From positions 248,001 to 312,000 of the forward strand of contig NZ_JAJKLK010000008.1 of NCBI RefSeq assembly GCF_020982545.1: a stretch of DNA of 64,000 bases, in the 5' to 3' direction. The translations under genes and the position numbers were made by a program. Shown in pieces: positions 7,524-16,295 of the stretch; within the stretch, counting starts at the first letter, position 1, and each line of letters begins with the position of its first letter. This stretch comes from Streptomyces sp. MNU76. GTDB lineage: Bacteria > Actinomycetota > Actinomycetes > Streptomycetales > Streptomycetaceae. A model generated the notes under the pieces. That model did no database searches. It was not told the origin of the DNA and saw nothing but the letters and a program-made list of their open reading frames with translations.

Positions 7524-10500
7524 TCACGGGGACGCGGTGGTGAGGTGGCGGCGGGCCTGGTCCGCCGTGTCGCTGTGGGGGAACTGCTCGGAGATCTGCT
7601 GCCAGATGTCGCGGGCACGGTCGACGCCCTCGGGGTCGTCGCGCGCTTCGAGGGCCTGGGCGAGGTGCGCCCACTGACGGGCATGGCCACCGGAGTGCTC
7701 GACGGCGTCCTGGAGGAGGTCGACGGCCTCCTCCAGGCGCCCCTGCCGGTAGGCGACCCAGCCGCAGGCGTCCTCGCACAGGGCCATCCGACCGGGCTCC
7801 AGCACCTGTCGCGCACTCTTCAGGGCACCCTCCGCCAGGAGCCGCGCCTCGTCCAGCCGGATGCCCTGCTCCGCGTAGAACATCGCGAGCCGCGCGGTGA
7901 GCGTGACCAGCGCGGCCCGCAGCGGAGGTTCCTCGTCCGTGCCGTGGAACGCCTCCAGCCGGGCCGCGCAGGCGTCCTGCGCCTCGATCAGCTCCTGCTC
8001 CACCTCCCACGGCTGCTCCCGCCCGGCGATCAGACGGGCGATCAACTCGTGATGCCGGCCCGCCCCCGACCGGCTCGCGGTGTCACCGATCGAGCGCAGC
8101 GCGACGACCGCGTCGTCCGAGCGGCCCAGCAGATCGAGGACGTCGGCCAGCTCCTCGTGCATCCGGGCCTCCAGGTCCGCGCTCAGGGACGCCTCCAGCG
8201 TGGCGTCGACCAGCTCCTCCCGTGCCCGCTCCAGCAGTACGGCGCGCTTGTCGCCCTGCGTGGTCTGCGCCCGTCGCCGATGGGTGACGGCCAGTTCGAG
8301 GCGCGCCAGGTCCCGCTGCTCCCCGGCCGGGAGCAGCTCGATCAGCCGCAGGAGGGTCTGCTCCGCCAGGTCGTACTGGGCCCGCTGGTCGCGGTACAAC
8401 CGCGCCAGGGTGAACCGTGGATAGGCGTACAGCGGCGCCAGCTTCAGCGCGTCCCGGCAGTCCCGCACGGCGTCACTCGCCCGCCCCTGCCGTACGTACA
8501 CCGCAGCCCGCCCCGCGAGGGCACGCGCCCTGGTGGGCAGGTCCGGCGGCTCGGCGGACAACTCCGTCAGCCGTTCCTGGCCCCGGCGCCCCGAGCGGTA
8601 GCGCGGGCACACGGTCTTCGGCGCCCGGTCGAGAACGGCGTCGTACTGCGCGACGGCCCGCCGATAGCTCTCCGCGGCCGACGCCCCGTGCTCGGCGTCG
8701 GACAGCGAGTCGCCGAGGGCCGCGTGCGCGTCGCCGAGGTCGACGTTCCACTGCGGCGGTGCCTCCAGCCCGGCCGGTAGGCCCTCGCGGACCGCGCGGG
8801 TCAACTCCTCGACCGCCGCCGCCCAGTGGCGACGCTGACGGTCTGAGGGCCGGATCAGTCCGGCGAGCGCTCCCTGCAACAGCCCGATCTCCCGTGCGGC
8901 CAGGGAGACCTCGGGCGCGGACGTGCCCGGCGAGGCCCGCAGCGACTCGATCTCGGCCAGCGCCTCCCGCAGCCCGGCTTCGTCGAAGTGCTGCTGCGCT
9001 TCCCGGGCATGGGCCCAGGCGCGCGCCCAGCGCAGGGTGAAGGGCTTCTTCCGGGCCGGAGCCTCCGCACCGGCCGGCCGCGCGGATCCGTCGGCGCCGC
9101 CCTCGACCACCGGGCCGACGCCGCTGTGATCGGAAGGGTCGGCGTGGTCGTCGTCCTCGGTGGCGCCGTACGGCGACGGCCAGTACGCGTTGACGATCCG
9201 GCGTACGTCCTCGCGGCCGGGTTCGAGGGCCAACGCCATGCCCGCGAGGCCCCGGGCGGCGAACTGGTTCCCCCTCCAGAACATCTGGTTGACGGCGAGC
9301 AGCAGCCAGGCCTCGGCGTCGTCGGGGTGCTGGTGCGCGGCGACGGTGAACAGGGAGCTCGCCAGTTCCCGCGTGCCACCGGGCTCCGGTGATCCGGCCG
9401 CGAACAGCCCGACGTCCCGGACCGCCACATGGTGGTTCTGCGGGTCCCGCTGGATCGCCTCCAGACATGCGAAGAGCGCGCCCTCACGGTTGTGCCGCTG
9501 CAGCATGCGCCCCCGCAGCGCGTGCAGTTCGGCCATGTCGGGCGCCCAGCGGATGGCCGTACGGATGTACCGGTCGGCCTTCCGCCGGGCCCGGCGCCCC
9601 GACCGGTTGCAGGCCTCCCCGGCGAGCCGGAACCAGCACTCGGACCGCATCGCGACGACGTGCGCGATCCGCTCGGTCAACGGCCGTACCGCCAACTCGT
9701 CGCCGTCCAGGACCAGTCGGCGGGCCCGTTCGTCGACCAGGTCCTGCTCGGTTTGGCGGAAGTGCCGCAGCGCCTCGCGCACCTTGGCGTCGGCCGGCCC
9801 CGTCCCGGTCCCGGTCGGCTCCGATCCGGCGGGGGCCGCGCCCGACTCGACGGGCTGCCTCCGCTCGGCGTCCTGGCGCAGCAGGGTCACCCCGAGCCAG
9901 TACGAGGCGAGCGCGGCGTCCATGCGGTGACCGTCGGCGGCCTGGCGCAGGGCGCTGCGGGCCGACTGGGCCGCCTGGTCGAGGAGTTCGGCCCGCTTCG
10001 GTGCCTCGACGTCCGGGTGCTCGGCCTGTTCGAGCGCGGCTCTGGCGAGCTGGATACGGGCGGGAGCGAGGGTCGGGTCGAGGGTGACGGCCTTCTGCCA
10101 CATCAGCGTGGCCGCGCTGCGCACCACGGCCGAGGCCCGGAGCCCGATGTCGGTGCGGATGCGCCGCTGCTCCCGGTAGACCAGCCCCAGGTTGTGGTAC
10201 GCGGCGGCGTAGCCGGAGCTGTGCGAGAGCGCCGCGCGGAAGTGCTCCTCCGCCGCGTCGAGATGGTGCAGCAGCCCCTCGCGCTGGAACCGCTGGTAGC
10301 TCTCCAGACCGTCCACCAGGCGTTGGAAGCTGTCGACGTCGGCTCCCGACTCCGAGGCGCCGGGCCGGTCCAGTTCGATGCGGTGGGCCAACTCCCGGGC
10401 GAGGACGGCGCTGGCCCGGCGGATGTCGGCGTCGGCGGGGATGTCCGTCTGCGCCGACCAGGTCCGGCCGCCGTGGCCGGACTGGGAGGCGACGACCCGC

Positions 10501-11156
10501 AGCACCCCGTCGGTCTCCACCAGCGAACCCTGCAGGGTCCGTCCGAAGGCGCGCTCCACGAGCGTGAGCACCGTGCCGACCTGGAGCTGCAACGGGCCCA
10601 GGGCGACCGTCCCGATCTCGGTCGCGTTGATGTCGCCGTGCAGTCCGGTCGTCGCGACACCGGACTTGAACGGCACCCGCGCCGACGACCGCAGCACCAT
10701 CTCGCCCCGCTCGCCCGCCGGGTTGAGCACATCGGCGGGGGTGATGAACGGTTCCTGACTGACCAGCTCGGAGATCCGCTCGATCTCGCTGTGCAGCAGT
10801 TCGGCGAAACCCGCCGCGACCTTGTCGAGCTCTCCCACGTCGTCCCCGGCGACGAGGTTCTTGAAGGAGAGGATCCGCACCGGTCGGGAACGCCGGCGGC
10901 TGACCGCCAGCAGCACGAGCACGACGGCCAGGACGAGCGCGATCCACTCCAGCGTGGACCACTGCGCGGAGACGTCCTGGATGACACCCGTCACGGCGAG
11001 GACGATCAGCGCGGCGGCCAGCGGCACGAAGGCCGAGTTGGCGGTGAGCGCGGTCCTGAGGAGCACGGCGATCCGCCGTGCCCGACGCGCCCCGGCCGGC
11101 GGCCACGACCACGCGACACGGCCTGTCTCCCGGACGAGATGCTTGAGCGAGGGCAT
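7524..11156 (-). CDS. Large membrane-anchored TPR-repeat protein
   Basis: 1210 residues starting at ATG 11156. Two hydrophobic helices lie near the N-terminus (SAFVPLAAALIVLAVTGVI, about residues 37-56, and WIALVLAVVLVLLAVS, about 66-83). A roughly 190-residue globular region follows, then tetratricopeptide-like helix pairs begin near residue 300 (YAAAYHNLGLVYREQ) and recur through the C-terminus (AEAWLLLAVNQMFWRG, AGRAAVYVRQGRASDAV, QWAHLAQALEARDDPEG). TPR arrays hold protein partners, so a scaffolding role at the membrane is likely; no catalytic motif was seen. It converges on the peptidoglycan-binding gene with a 94-nt gap. The specific pathway is unknown. Confidence 0.85.
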   Translation of the reverse strand: MPSLKHLVRETGRVAWSWPPAGARRARRIAVLLRTALTANSAFVPLAAALIVLAVTGVIQDVSAQWSTLEWIALVLAVVLVLLAVSRRRSRPVRILSFKNLVAGDDVGELDKVAAGFAELLHSEIERISELVSQEPFITPADVLNPAGERGEMVLRSSARVPFKSGVATTGLHGDINATEIGTVALGPLQLQVGTVLTLVERAFGRTLQGSLVETDGVLRVVASQSGHGGRTWSAQTDIPADADIRRASAVLARELAHRIELDRPGASESGADVDSFQRLVDGLESYQRFQREGLLHHLDAAEEHFRAALSHSSGYAAAYHNLGLVYREQRRIRTDIGLRASAVVRSAATLMWQKAVTLDPTLAPARIQLARAALEQAEHPDVEAPKRAELLDQAAQSARSALRQAADGHRMDAALASYWLGVTLLRQDAERRQPVESGAAPAGSEPTGTGTGPADAKVREALRHFRQTEQDLVDERARRLVLDGDELAVRPLTERIAHVVAMRSECWFRLAGEACNRSGRRARRKADRYIRTAIRWAPDMAELHALRGRMLQRHNREGALFACLEAIQRDPQNHHVAVRDVGLFAAGSPEPGGTRELASSLFTVAAHQHPDDAEAWLLLAVNQMFWRGNQFAARGLAGMALALEPGREDVRRIVNAYWPSPYGATEDDDHADPSDHSGVGPVVEGGADGSARPAGAEAPARKKPFTLRWARAWAHAREAQQHFDEAGLREALAEIESLRASPGTSAPEVSLAAREIGLLQGALAGLIRPSDRQRRHWAAAVEELTRAVREGLPAGLEAPPQWNVDLGDAHAALGDSLSDAEHGASAAESYRRAVAQYDAVLDRAPKTVCPRYRSGRRGQERLTELSAEPPDLPTRARALAGRAAVYVRQGRASDAVRDCRDALKLAPLYAYPRFTLARLYRDQRAQYDLAEQTLLRLIELLPAGEQRDLARLELAVTHRRRAQTTQGDKRAVLLERAREELVDATLEASLSADLEARMHEELADVLDLLGRSDDAVVALRSIGDTASRSGAGRHHELIARLIAGREQPWEVEQELIEAQDACAARLEAFHGTDEEPPLRAALVTLTARLAMFYAEQGIRLDEARLLAEGALKSARQVLEPGRMALCEDACGWVAYRQGRLEEAVDLLQDAVEHSGGHARQWAHLAQALEARDDPEGVDRARDIWQQISEQFPHSDTADQARRHLTTASP

Positions 11157-11308
11157 GACGTCGCGCCCTTCTGCCGCGCCCCCTGTCCGTCAAGGCCCCT
11201 CCTCGTTCCAGCGTGCGCCCGGAACCACCCGGCGGCAATTCAGGCCCTGAGGGCCGTACCCCGGGGCGGAGCCCCGAGGCTGTGACGGGTGTCGGCCGAC
11301 TCGGCGCG

Positions 11309-11437
11309 CTACCAGTAGTCGGGCAGGGAGTAGCGCTCGGTGTGGGTGGCGTGCCACTCGTGGTTGCCGGCCCCCCACGCGGCGAGCCCGGCGACGTAAC
11401 GCCCGATGGGCGGGGAGGTCGCCGACAGGGCCGCGGA
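11309..11437 (-). pseudogene. C-terminal remnant resembling a class I terpene synthase
   Basis: In the minus frame ending with TAG at 11309-11311, about 42 codons read RYVAGLAAWGAGNHEWH followed by ATHTERYSLPDYW. The pattern Y-x3-L-x2-W-x2-GN-x-EWH-x4-RY is what I know from the extreme C-terminus of bacterial sesquiterpene synthases. Upstream the frame runs into a stop at 11438 and into the inverted esterase piece, so the metal-binding DDxxD and NSE parts are gone. Identification rests on a short tail and is tentative. Confidence 0.4.
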
Positions 11438-11634
11438 ATCCTAATCGACACCGGCTCCGCCGAAGTCTTCCGCGACGAGGACACCGACTACGCCACCCGC
11501 ATCTGGGCGGCCGGCGGCCAGGCCGAACTCCACGTCTGGGCAGGAGGCTTCCACGGATTCGACGCCCTGTACCCGCAGGCACACATCTCGGCCACAGCCC
11601 GCCGAACCCGCACCGACTGGCTCGCCCGGCCCGC
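11438..11634 (+). pseudogene. C-terminal fragment of an alpha/beta-hydrolase, inverted relative to its body
   Basis: Plus-strand codons give LIDTGSAEVFRDEDTDYATR and then IWAAGGQAELHVWAGGFHGF, the C-terminal segment of a hormone-sensitive-lipase-type esterase (GSxExFRDE carries the acid residue, GGFHGF the catalytic His). No start or N-terminal part precedes it. The matching N-terminal body lies immediately beyond 11634 on the opposite strand, ending SPALADDLAG exactly where this piece would have to continue. The simplest reading is an inversion of about 190 bp inside a single esterase gene. Confidence 0.6.
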
Positions 11635-12077
11635 GAGGTCGTCGGCCAGGGCGGGTGAGACGTATGCGGGTACCTCGTCGTCGGTGAGGTCGCCGAGGAG
11701 GCAGCGCCATCCGAATCCGTTCATCTCGCGGGTCCAGACGCCGGGCCTGTTCGCGTACTGGAGGCTGGAGATGGTGGTGTTGCGGTGGTCGAGCATGGGG
11801 CCGATCAGGACCTGGGCGGCGATCGGCGGGGTGCCGAGGTCGCGGGCCAGCAGGGTGACGCCGGCGGCGAGGCCGCCGCCCGCGCCGGCGCCTGCGACGA
11901 TGATCCGGGCGGGGGCGATGCCCAGTTCGGCGGCGTGGTCGGCGATCCAGAGCAGTCCCTGGTAACAGTCGTCGACCGGGACGGTGCCGGTGGACTCGGG
12001 CGCGAGGCGGTAGTCGACGGAGACCACGACGGCGCCGAACTCGTCGAGCCACTCCGGCGGGATGTCGATCTGTCTGA
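11635..12077 (-). pseudogene. Esterase (alpha/beta-hydrolase fold-3) body, truncated by MITE and lacking nucleophile
   Basis: The frame reads IPPEWLDEFGAVVVSVDYRL, APESTGTVPVDDCYQGLLWI, ARIIVAGAGAGGGLAAG, the middle of an HSL-family esterase. The N-terminal HGGG oxyanion-hole segment is absent because the frame runs into the MITE-like element at 12078. The usual nucleophile motif GDSAGGG is GAGAGGG here, so the catalytic Ser has been replaced by Gly. The C-terminal part is on the opposite strand (11438-11634). With three independent lesions this is a dead gene. Confidence 0.75.
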
Positions 12078-12293
12078 CTAGGGCGTGTTTCGGAAGTCCC
12101 TTCTGCTCTGCGACGCCCGGCACGCTCCCCCAGTCTCGGCTGGCGCTCGACCGGGAGGTACCCCCACCGCCGCACCGGACGAAAGGCCAAGTACACCCAG
12201 TACGAGGCCTTTCGTCCGGCGCGCCGAGAGCACGCACCGGACGCCGCAGAGCCGCCCTTCGGGCGACGAAGGGACTTCCGAAACACGCCCTAG
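12078..12293. mobile_element. MITE-like element, 216 bp, 26-bp terminal inverted repeats
   Basis: Perfect 26-nt inverted repeats sit at 12078-12103 (beginning CTAGGGCGTGTTTCGGAAGT) and 12268-12293. Both ends include CTAG, which may be the duplicated or palindromic target. No transposase is encoded. Inside is a second dyad with 14-bp arms (CCGGACGAAAGGCC at 12175-12188 and its complement at 12206-12219). The element lies exactly between a truncated esterase and a truncated short-chain dehydrogenase. The ends resemble those of IS5-family streptomycete elements, which is from memory and not checked. Confidence 0.8.
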
Positions 12294-12601
12294 GAACGGT
12301 TCACCGCATCCCTCGCGCTCGAACTCGCCCCGTTCGGTGTGCGGGCGAAGACGGTCAAGCCGGGCGCCTGCCTGACGACGAACTTCGCGGCCGATGCGAC
12401 GAAGGGCGCCGCGCTGGACGAACTGGTCCCGGCGCCCTACGCGCCATGGGCGAAGAAGGCCATGGGCGACTTCACGGGCCAGGACCTGTTCACCAACGAG
12501 AGCGACGTCACCGAGACAGTGTGGCGAGCCGTGCACGACACGACCGGCCAACTGCGATTCCCCGCCGGCCCCGACGCGGTCTCGCTCTCCCAGGCGGAGT
12601 G
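12294..12601 (+). pseudogene. Short-chain dehydrogenase/reductase, C-terminal fragment
   Basis: Directly after the MITE the frame reads ERFTASLALELAPFGVRAKT, VKPGACLTTNF and on to a TGA at 12600-12602 region. S-L-x-x-E-L-A-P-F-G-[VI]-x-x-x-x-V-x-P-G is the classic segment following the YxxxK motif in SDR enzymes, so everything N-terminal of it (Rossmann glycine motif, catalytic Ser, Tyr and Lys) is missing. A GTG at 12339 could start a short peptide but it would have no cofactor-binding fold. The gene was lost when the MITE region was rearranged. Confidence 0.75.
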
Positions 12602-12888
12602 ACCACAGTCGTCCCCGACCGCCGGACGGCCGTCGAGGGCGGGGTGTTCGGCCCACTCGTAGAAGAGATACGCGGCGAAGGGCACGGTGGGCCGCAGGGC
12701 GGTGCCGATCGCTGCCGTGACGGCGGTTGACAGCCGTGAACGTTCTTCGCGAATCAAAATGATCGGCCGAGCTACGGAGCGTTCCGTTTGCAGGTCAAGA
12801 CATGGGTAGGAGATGTGGGCGGTGCCACACTCCGCCGCTGCGGGATCCTGTGGAGCGCCTGAGGAGACGAGAACCGGAGGTGGTCGCC
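12602..12888. other. Intergenic stretch with possible minus-strand coding remnant
   Basis: Between the SDR fragment and the kinase gene. On the minus strand about 12610-12730 reads TALRPTVPFAAYLFYEWAEH, which looks protein-like but I cannot assign it and it has no clean start. The 12730-12800 part has a few A+T-rich bases (CGAATCAAAATGATC) that could serve as the promoter of the following gene. Confidence 0.3.
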
Positions 12889-13752
12889 GTGGGCGAGCGC
12901 ACGGCACCGAGTGCCCTCGCGGCCCGGCTCACCGGCACCCCGGCGGTCGGCGAGCGTCGGCTGTCCGGCACCCTGACCGAGGTGACCCTCGACGACGGCC
13001 GGAAGGTGCTCGTCAAGCAGGGCGACGGCCCCGGCGCCGCCCGGGCCGAGGCGGCCGGACTGCGCTGGCTCGCCGAGGCGGACACGGTCCGCGTGCCGAC
13101 GGTCCACGGCCACGAGGGGAACCGCCTGGTGATCGACCTGGTGGACCAGGGGGCACCGAGTGCCGGGGCGGCGGTCCGCCTCGGCGTCGAACTGGCCGCC
13201 CTGCACGGCTCCGGTGCACCCGCCTTCGGCGCCCCACCGCCCGGCGGCCCGACGGAGGCGTACATCGGACGCGCCCCCATGCGGAACACCCCCGGCGACG
13301 AATGGCCCGCCTGGTACGCCGAGCACCGGGTCCTGCCGTATCTGCGCCAGGCGGTCGACGACCGGACGATCCGCCCCGCCGAGGCCGGCCTGATCGAGGA
13401 GGTCTGCGCACGGCTGCCCGACCTGGCCGGCCCCGCCGAGCCACCCGCCCGGCTGCACGGCGACCTCTGGAACGGCAACGTCCTGTGGGGCGCCGACGGC
13501 CGTGCCCGGCTCATCGACCCGGCCGCGCACGGCGGCCACCGTGAGACCGACCTGGCGATGCTGGCGCTCTTCGGCTGCCCCCACCTGGGACATGTCCTGG
13601 ACGGCTACCAGCGGGCGGCACCCCTCGCCGACGACTGGCAGGACCGCGTCGGCCTCCACCAGCTCTTCCCCCTGCTGGTGCACACGGTGCTGTTCGGACG
13701 GGGCTACGCGGAACAGACCCTGGCGGTGGCGCGGGCGGCACTCGGGAGGTGA
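12889..13752 (+). CDS. Fructosamine kinase / ketosamine-3-kinase family protein
   Basis: 287 residues from GTG 12889, chosen because GGAGG lies 8 nt upstream; an in-frame GTG at 12880 is the alternative. KVLVKQGDG (N-lobe Lys), HGDLWNGNVL near residue 190 (catalytic loop, HGDxxxxN) and RLIDPAAHGGHRETDLAML near residue 207 (metal-binding DPA) are the fructosamine kinase signature of the aminoglycoside-phosphotransferase fold. Family members phosphorylate ketosamines on glycated proteins or free amines so that the sugar falls off, a repair role in the cytoplasm. Gene stands alone and is followed by a strong hairpin. Confidence 0.88.
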   Translation: MGERTAPSALAARLTGTPAVGERRLSGTLTEVTLDDGRKVLVKQGDGPGAARAEAAGLRWLAEADTVRVPTVHGHEGNRLVIDLVDQGAPSAGAAVRLGVELAALHGSGAPAFGAPPPGGPTEAYIGRAPMRNTPGDEWPAWYAEHRVLPYLRQAVDDRTIRPAEAGLIEEVCARLPDLAGPAEPPARLHGDLWNGNVLWGADGRARLIDPAAHGGHRETDLAMLALFGCPHLGHVLDGYQRAAPLADDWQDRVGLHQLFPLLVHTVLFGRGYAEQTLAVARAALGR

Positions 13753-13793
13753 GTCACCGGCGGTCCGCCGCATCGTGCGGGCCGCACATACGA

Positions 13794-13826
13794 CACCGGG
13801 AGGCGCCGCGCGGGCGCCTCCCGGTG
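13794..13826 (+). terminator. Hairpin terminator after the kinase gene
   Basis: Perfect 14-bp arms CACCGGGAGGCGCC (13794-13807) and its complement (13813-13826) around a 5-nt loop, 42 nt after the kinase stop. No T-run follows, as is common in streptomycetes. It may serve both converging genes. Confidence 0.75.
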
Positions 13827-13921
13827 GAAGCGGAGGGCGAGGAGAGCGAAGGAACTCGGTTTCATGTGGAGTGAATGAGAAGGAAGCCCCTTCATGGCCT
13901 CGCCACGGGCCACGCTAGCAC

Positions 13922-16093
13922 TCAGCCCGGGATCAGGTCGCGCAGATTTTCGAGGGTGATGATCCGGGAGTCCGGGTGCAGCCCCTCGGGCCGTTCCAGA
14001 CCGATGTACGTCACGGGCTCGTCCGGCGCCGACGAACTGTCCCACACGTCCATGACCGTGTCCTCACAGGTCATGAGGTCGATCAGGTACCCCACCGTCA
14101 GCTGTTCGCGCTCCACGACGGCACGCACCAGCTTCGACACCGACGCCTGGTTCTCCTCGACCCGGTTGGCCGACGAAATGCCCTTGAGATACAGGTGCAG
14201 CCACTTCGCGCGCCACCGGCCGTCCTCCCCGCGCCGGAACACCAGCGGCAGCGCCACCCGGCCGACCCCGCGCAGTTCCGACTTCATCCGGACCGTGCGC
14301 GGCTCGAACGGCCGGCCCTTCTGCTCGCGGTCGCGCACCATGAACCCGAAGAACGACTCCTCGACCTCCTCGAAGCCCTCGCCCGCGTAGATATTGACCT
14401 GCGGGACGACGAACGTGCTGCGCACCCGGTCCAGGGCCAGCTCGATGAACTCCGAGGCCCCCTCGGGCGCCTCGGTGACATCGCCCGAGTGCCGGCCCCC
14501 GACGGAGGTGAGGGACGTGTACGACAGCCAGGAGTCGGTGCTGTAGTCGTCGTGCAGGAGCAGCGCCGACAGGTCGTAGTCGGTGCGGTGCTCGGTCTGC
14601 TTCCAGTACACGAAGAACCGCAGCCGCCCGCCGGAGACCTCCGAGACCGAACCGCGCGGCAGTACGCCGAGCCCGGCCGCCGTCGCCCGGCCGCTGAGCG
14701 GCAGCGCCACGTCCAGGACGTCGGGGTCGACCAGCAGCCGCCCGGGTGCCGGGAGCCGGCGCCGCAGTTCGGCGTCGAGCGCGGCGATCAGCCGGTCCCG
14801 GTCGGCGGCCGGAACGGGCGGCCGGTCGTCGGGGCAGACCCAGGCGCGGCCCCGGCGGTTGACGAAGACCCGGGGCGCGTCGCTCTCCCGCTCCCGGTTG
14901 TGGAGGTGCTCGCGGACCGACAGGACGACCCGGCCGGAGACCTCGGGCGCGACCTCGACCGTCGCGGCCAGGACCGCGTCGCGCTCCTCCTGGTCGGCGG
15001 CGACGCGCAGCAGGAGGTCCAGGGCGCGGAACAGTTTGCCCGGAGCGGACTTCAGCAGCGCCGACGCCCCGGCGATGTCGCACGCGTCGAGCAGCTTCTC
15101 GACCCGGCTGTCGAAGGAACGCGCCTCCTTCTCGCCCCGGGCGACGGCGAACACGTCGGCGGCGTGGGGCCAGCGAGGGTACTCGTGCGGGTGGAGGCGT
15201 TCGCCGAGCCGCTTGAACGGCTCCCGGTGCGCGTGCACATCGGCCAGCCTGGCCGGGTTCGCCGCGATCACGGCGTCGAGGCCCGCGAGCAGCGCCCGCC
15301 GCACCGGCCGGGAGAAGGACCGGAACCGGGTCGGCTCCTGGAGCGTCACGTCGCCGTCCGACAGCGCGCAGGCCAGCCGCAGCACATCGGTGACGGTGTC
15401 GAGCAGGAGGTCCGCGCCCACGGCGAGCCGTGCCTCGTTGACCACCGCCCGGTTCTCCCGCACCGGGATCCGCTCCGGCTGGGGGCCGAGGGCGCACCGC
15501 TCGGCGAGGAGCTCGAGGTCGCGCAGGTCGTCCTCGCCCAGCGGGGTCGTGCTGCCCGCCAGGGCCAGGTACAGGTCGGTGAGTTCGGCGTCCAGGTCCC
15601 GGCCGGGGTGCAGCACGGTGATCCGGTCACCGGCCGAGGCGATCAGCTCGTCCTGCGCCGCGAGCATCTCCTCGTAGGTGTGCTGGTAGCGGCCGTACGT
15701 GGGGAGGCTGAGCAGGTCCAGCACCCCACCCGCCAGCTGGGCCAGCACGCCCTCGCGTGCCTTCTTGTCGCCGAGGGCGTGCGCCACGCACCGCGTCCAG
15801 AACTCCTCGGTGCTCGGGACGTTCCTGGGGAAGTCGATGAAGTAGGAGTTGTGCCGGACGTGGTCGCCCACCATCTCGCGCACCGTGCGCAGGGTCTGCC
15901 GGGCGGTGTACAGGACCGCCGCCTCGGACAGCCCCGACAGCCTCTCCAGCAGCTCCGCCGAGAGCTTGAAGCCCACGTCCATCAACGCAGCGTCGAACTG
16001 CCGCGCCGCGGCGGTTCCGTCACCGGGGGACCCCTTGGGGGTGGGCAGGCGGTGGGTGTGCCGGACGACCAGCGATTCGAGACTCTGCGCCAT
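13922..16093 (-). CDS. TerD-domain protein, long cytoplasmic form
   Basis: 723 residues from the ATG at 16093 (MAQSLESLVVRHTHRLP); the open frame extends upstream but that part is repeat sequence. The first 480 residues are helical, without a motif I know. From about residue 490 the sequence GRLRFFVYWKQTEHRTDYDL, SALLLHDDYSTDSWLSYTSL and INIYAG resembles the TerD calcium-binding beta-sandwich (D-x-D-x-S pattern replaced by DYDLSA, as in the stand-alone family). TerD proteins work in tellurite/stress and membrane-associated complexes. The large N-terminal extension suggests an unstudied partner function. It stands alone between a terminator and a TetR gene. Confidence 0.7.
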   Translation of the reverse strand: MAQSLESLVVRHTHRLPTPKGSPGDGTAAARQFDAALMDVGFKLSAELLERLSGLSEAAVLYTARQTLRTVREMVGDHVRHNSYFIDFPRNVPSTEEFWTRCVAHALGDKKAREGVLAQLAGGVLDLLSLPTYGRYQHTYEEMLAAQDELIASAGDRITVLHPGRDLDAELTDLYLALAGSTTPLGEDDLRDLELLAERCALGPQPERIPVRENRAVVNEARLAVGADLLLDTVTDVLRLACALSDGDVTLQEPTRFRSFSRPVRRALLAGLDAVIAANPARLADVHAHREPFKRLGERLHPHEYPRWPHAADVFAVARGEKEARSFDSRVEKLLDACDIAGASALLKSAPGKLFRALDLLLRVAADQEERDAVLAATVEVAPEVSGRVVLSVREHLHNRERESDAPRVFVNRRGRAWVCPDDRPPVPAADRDRLIAALDAELRRRLPAPGRLLVDPDVLDVALPLSGRATAAGLGVLPRGSVSEVSGGRLRFFVYWKQTEHRTDYDLSALLLHDDYSTDSWLSYTSLTSVGGRHSGDVTEAPEGASEFIELALDRVRSTFVVPQVNIYAGEGFEEVEESFFGFMVRDREQKGRPFEPRTVRMKSELRGVGRVALPLVFRRGEDGRWRAKWLHLYLKGISSANRVEENQASVSKLVRAVVEREQLTVGYLIDLMTCEDTVMDVWDSSSAPDEPVTYIGLERPEGLHPDSRIITLENLRDLIPG

Positions 16094-16295
16094 TCCGGGA
16101 TGATCGCAGAGGTGTACGAATCGGCGCACGGGAGTTTTCCGTACACGGCCGGGCCCGGGCATGAAAAGCAAGGGGCTGCGCCCCGTGCTTTTCATCCCCG
16201 CAGGGCCCTGGGCTTTCAGGGGCGCGGGAACTGCGTGAGCAACCCCACCCGCCGCACCCGACAACGCACCCCCGGTCCACCCCGCGCCCGGCCCG
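16094..16295. repeat. Intergenic hairpin and dispersed streptomycete element
   Basis: A hairpin with arms ATGAAAAGCA (16161-16170) and TGCTTTTCAT (16186-16195) and an inner GGGGC/GCCCC pair can end transcription of the TetR gene (minus strand). Next to it, 16216-16245 reads AGGGGCGCGGGAACTGCGTG, a variant of the element seen again at 45035-45055, so this is a genome-wide dispersed repeat. Confidence 0.65.

Noticed and set aside
9429..11285. Plus-strand frame of 618 codons opposite the TPR gene
   Set aside because: No domain, biased composition, and mirrors the TPR coding frame.
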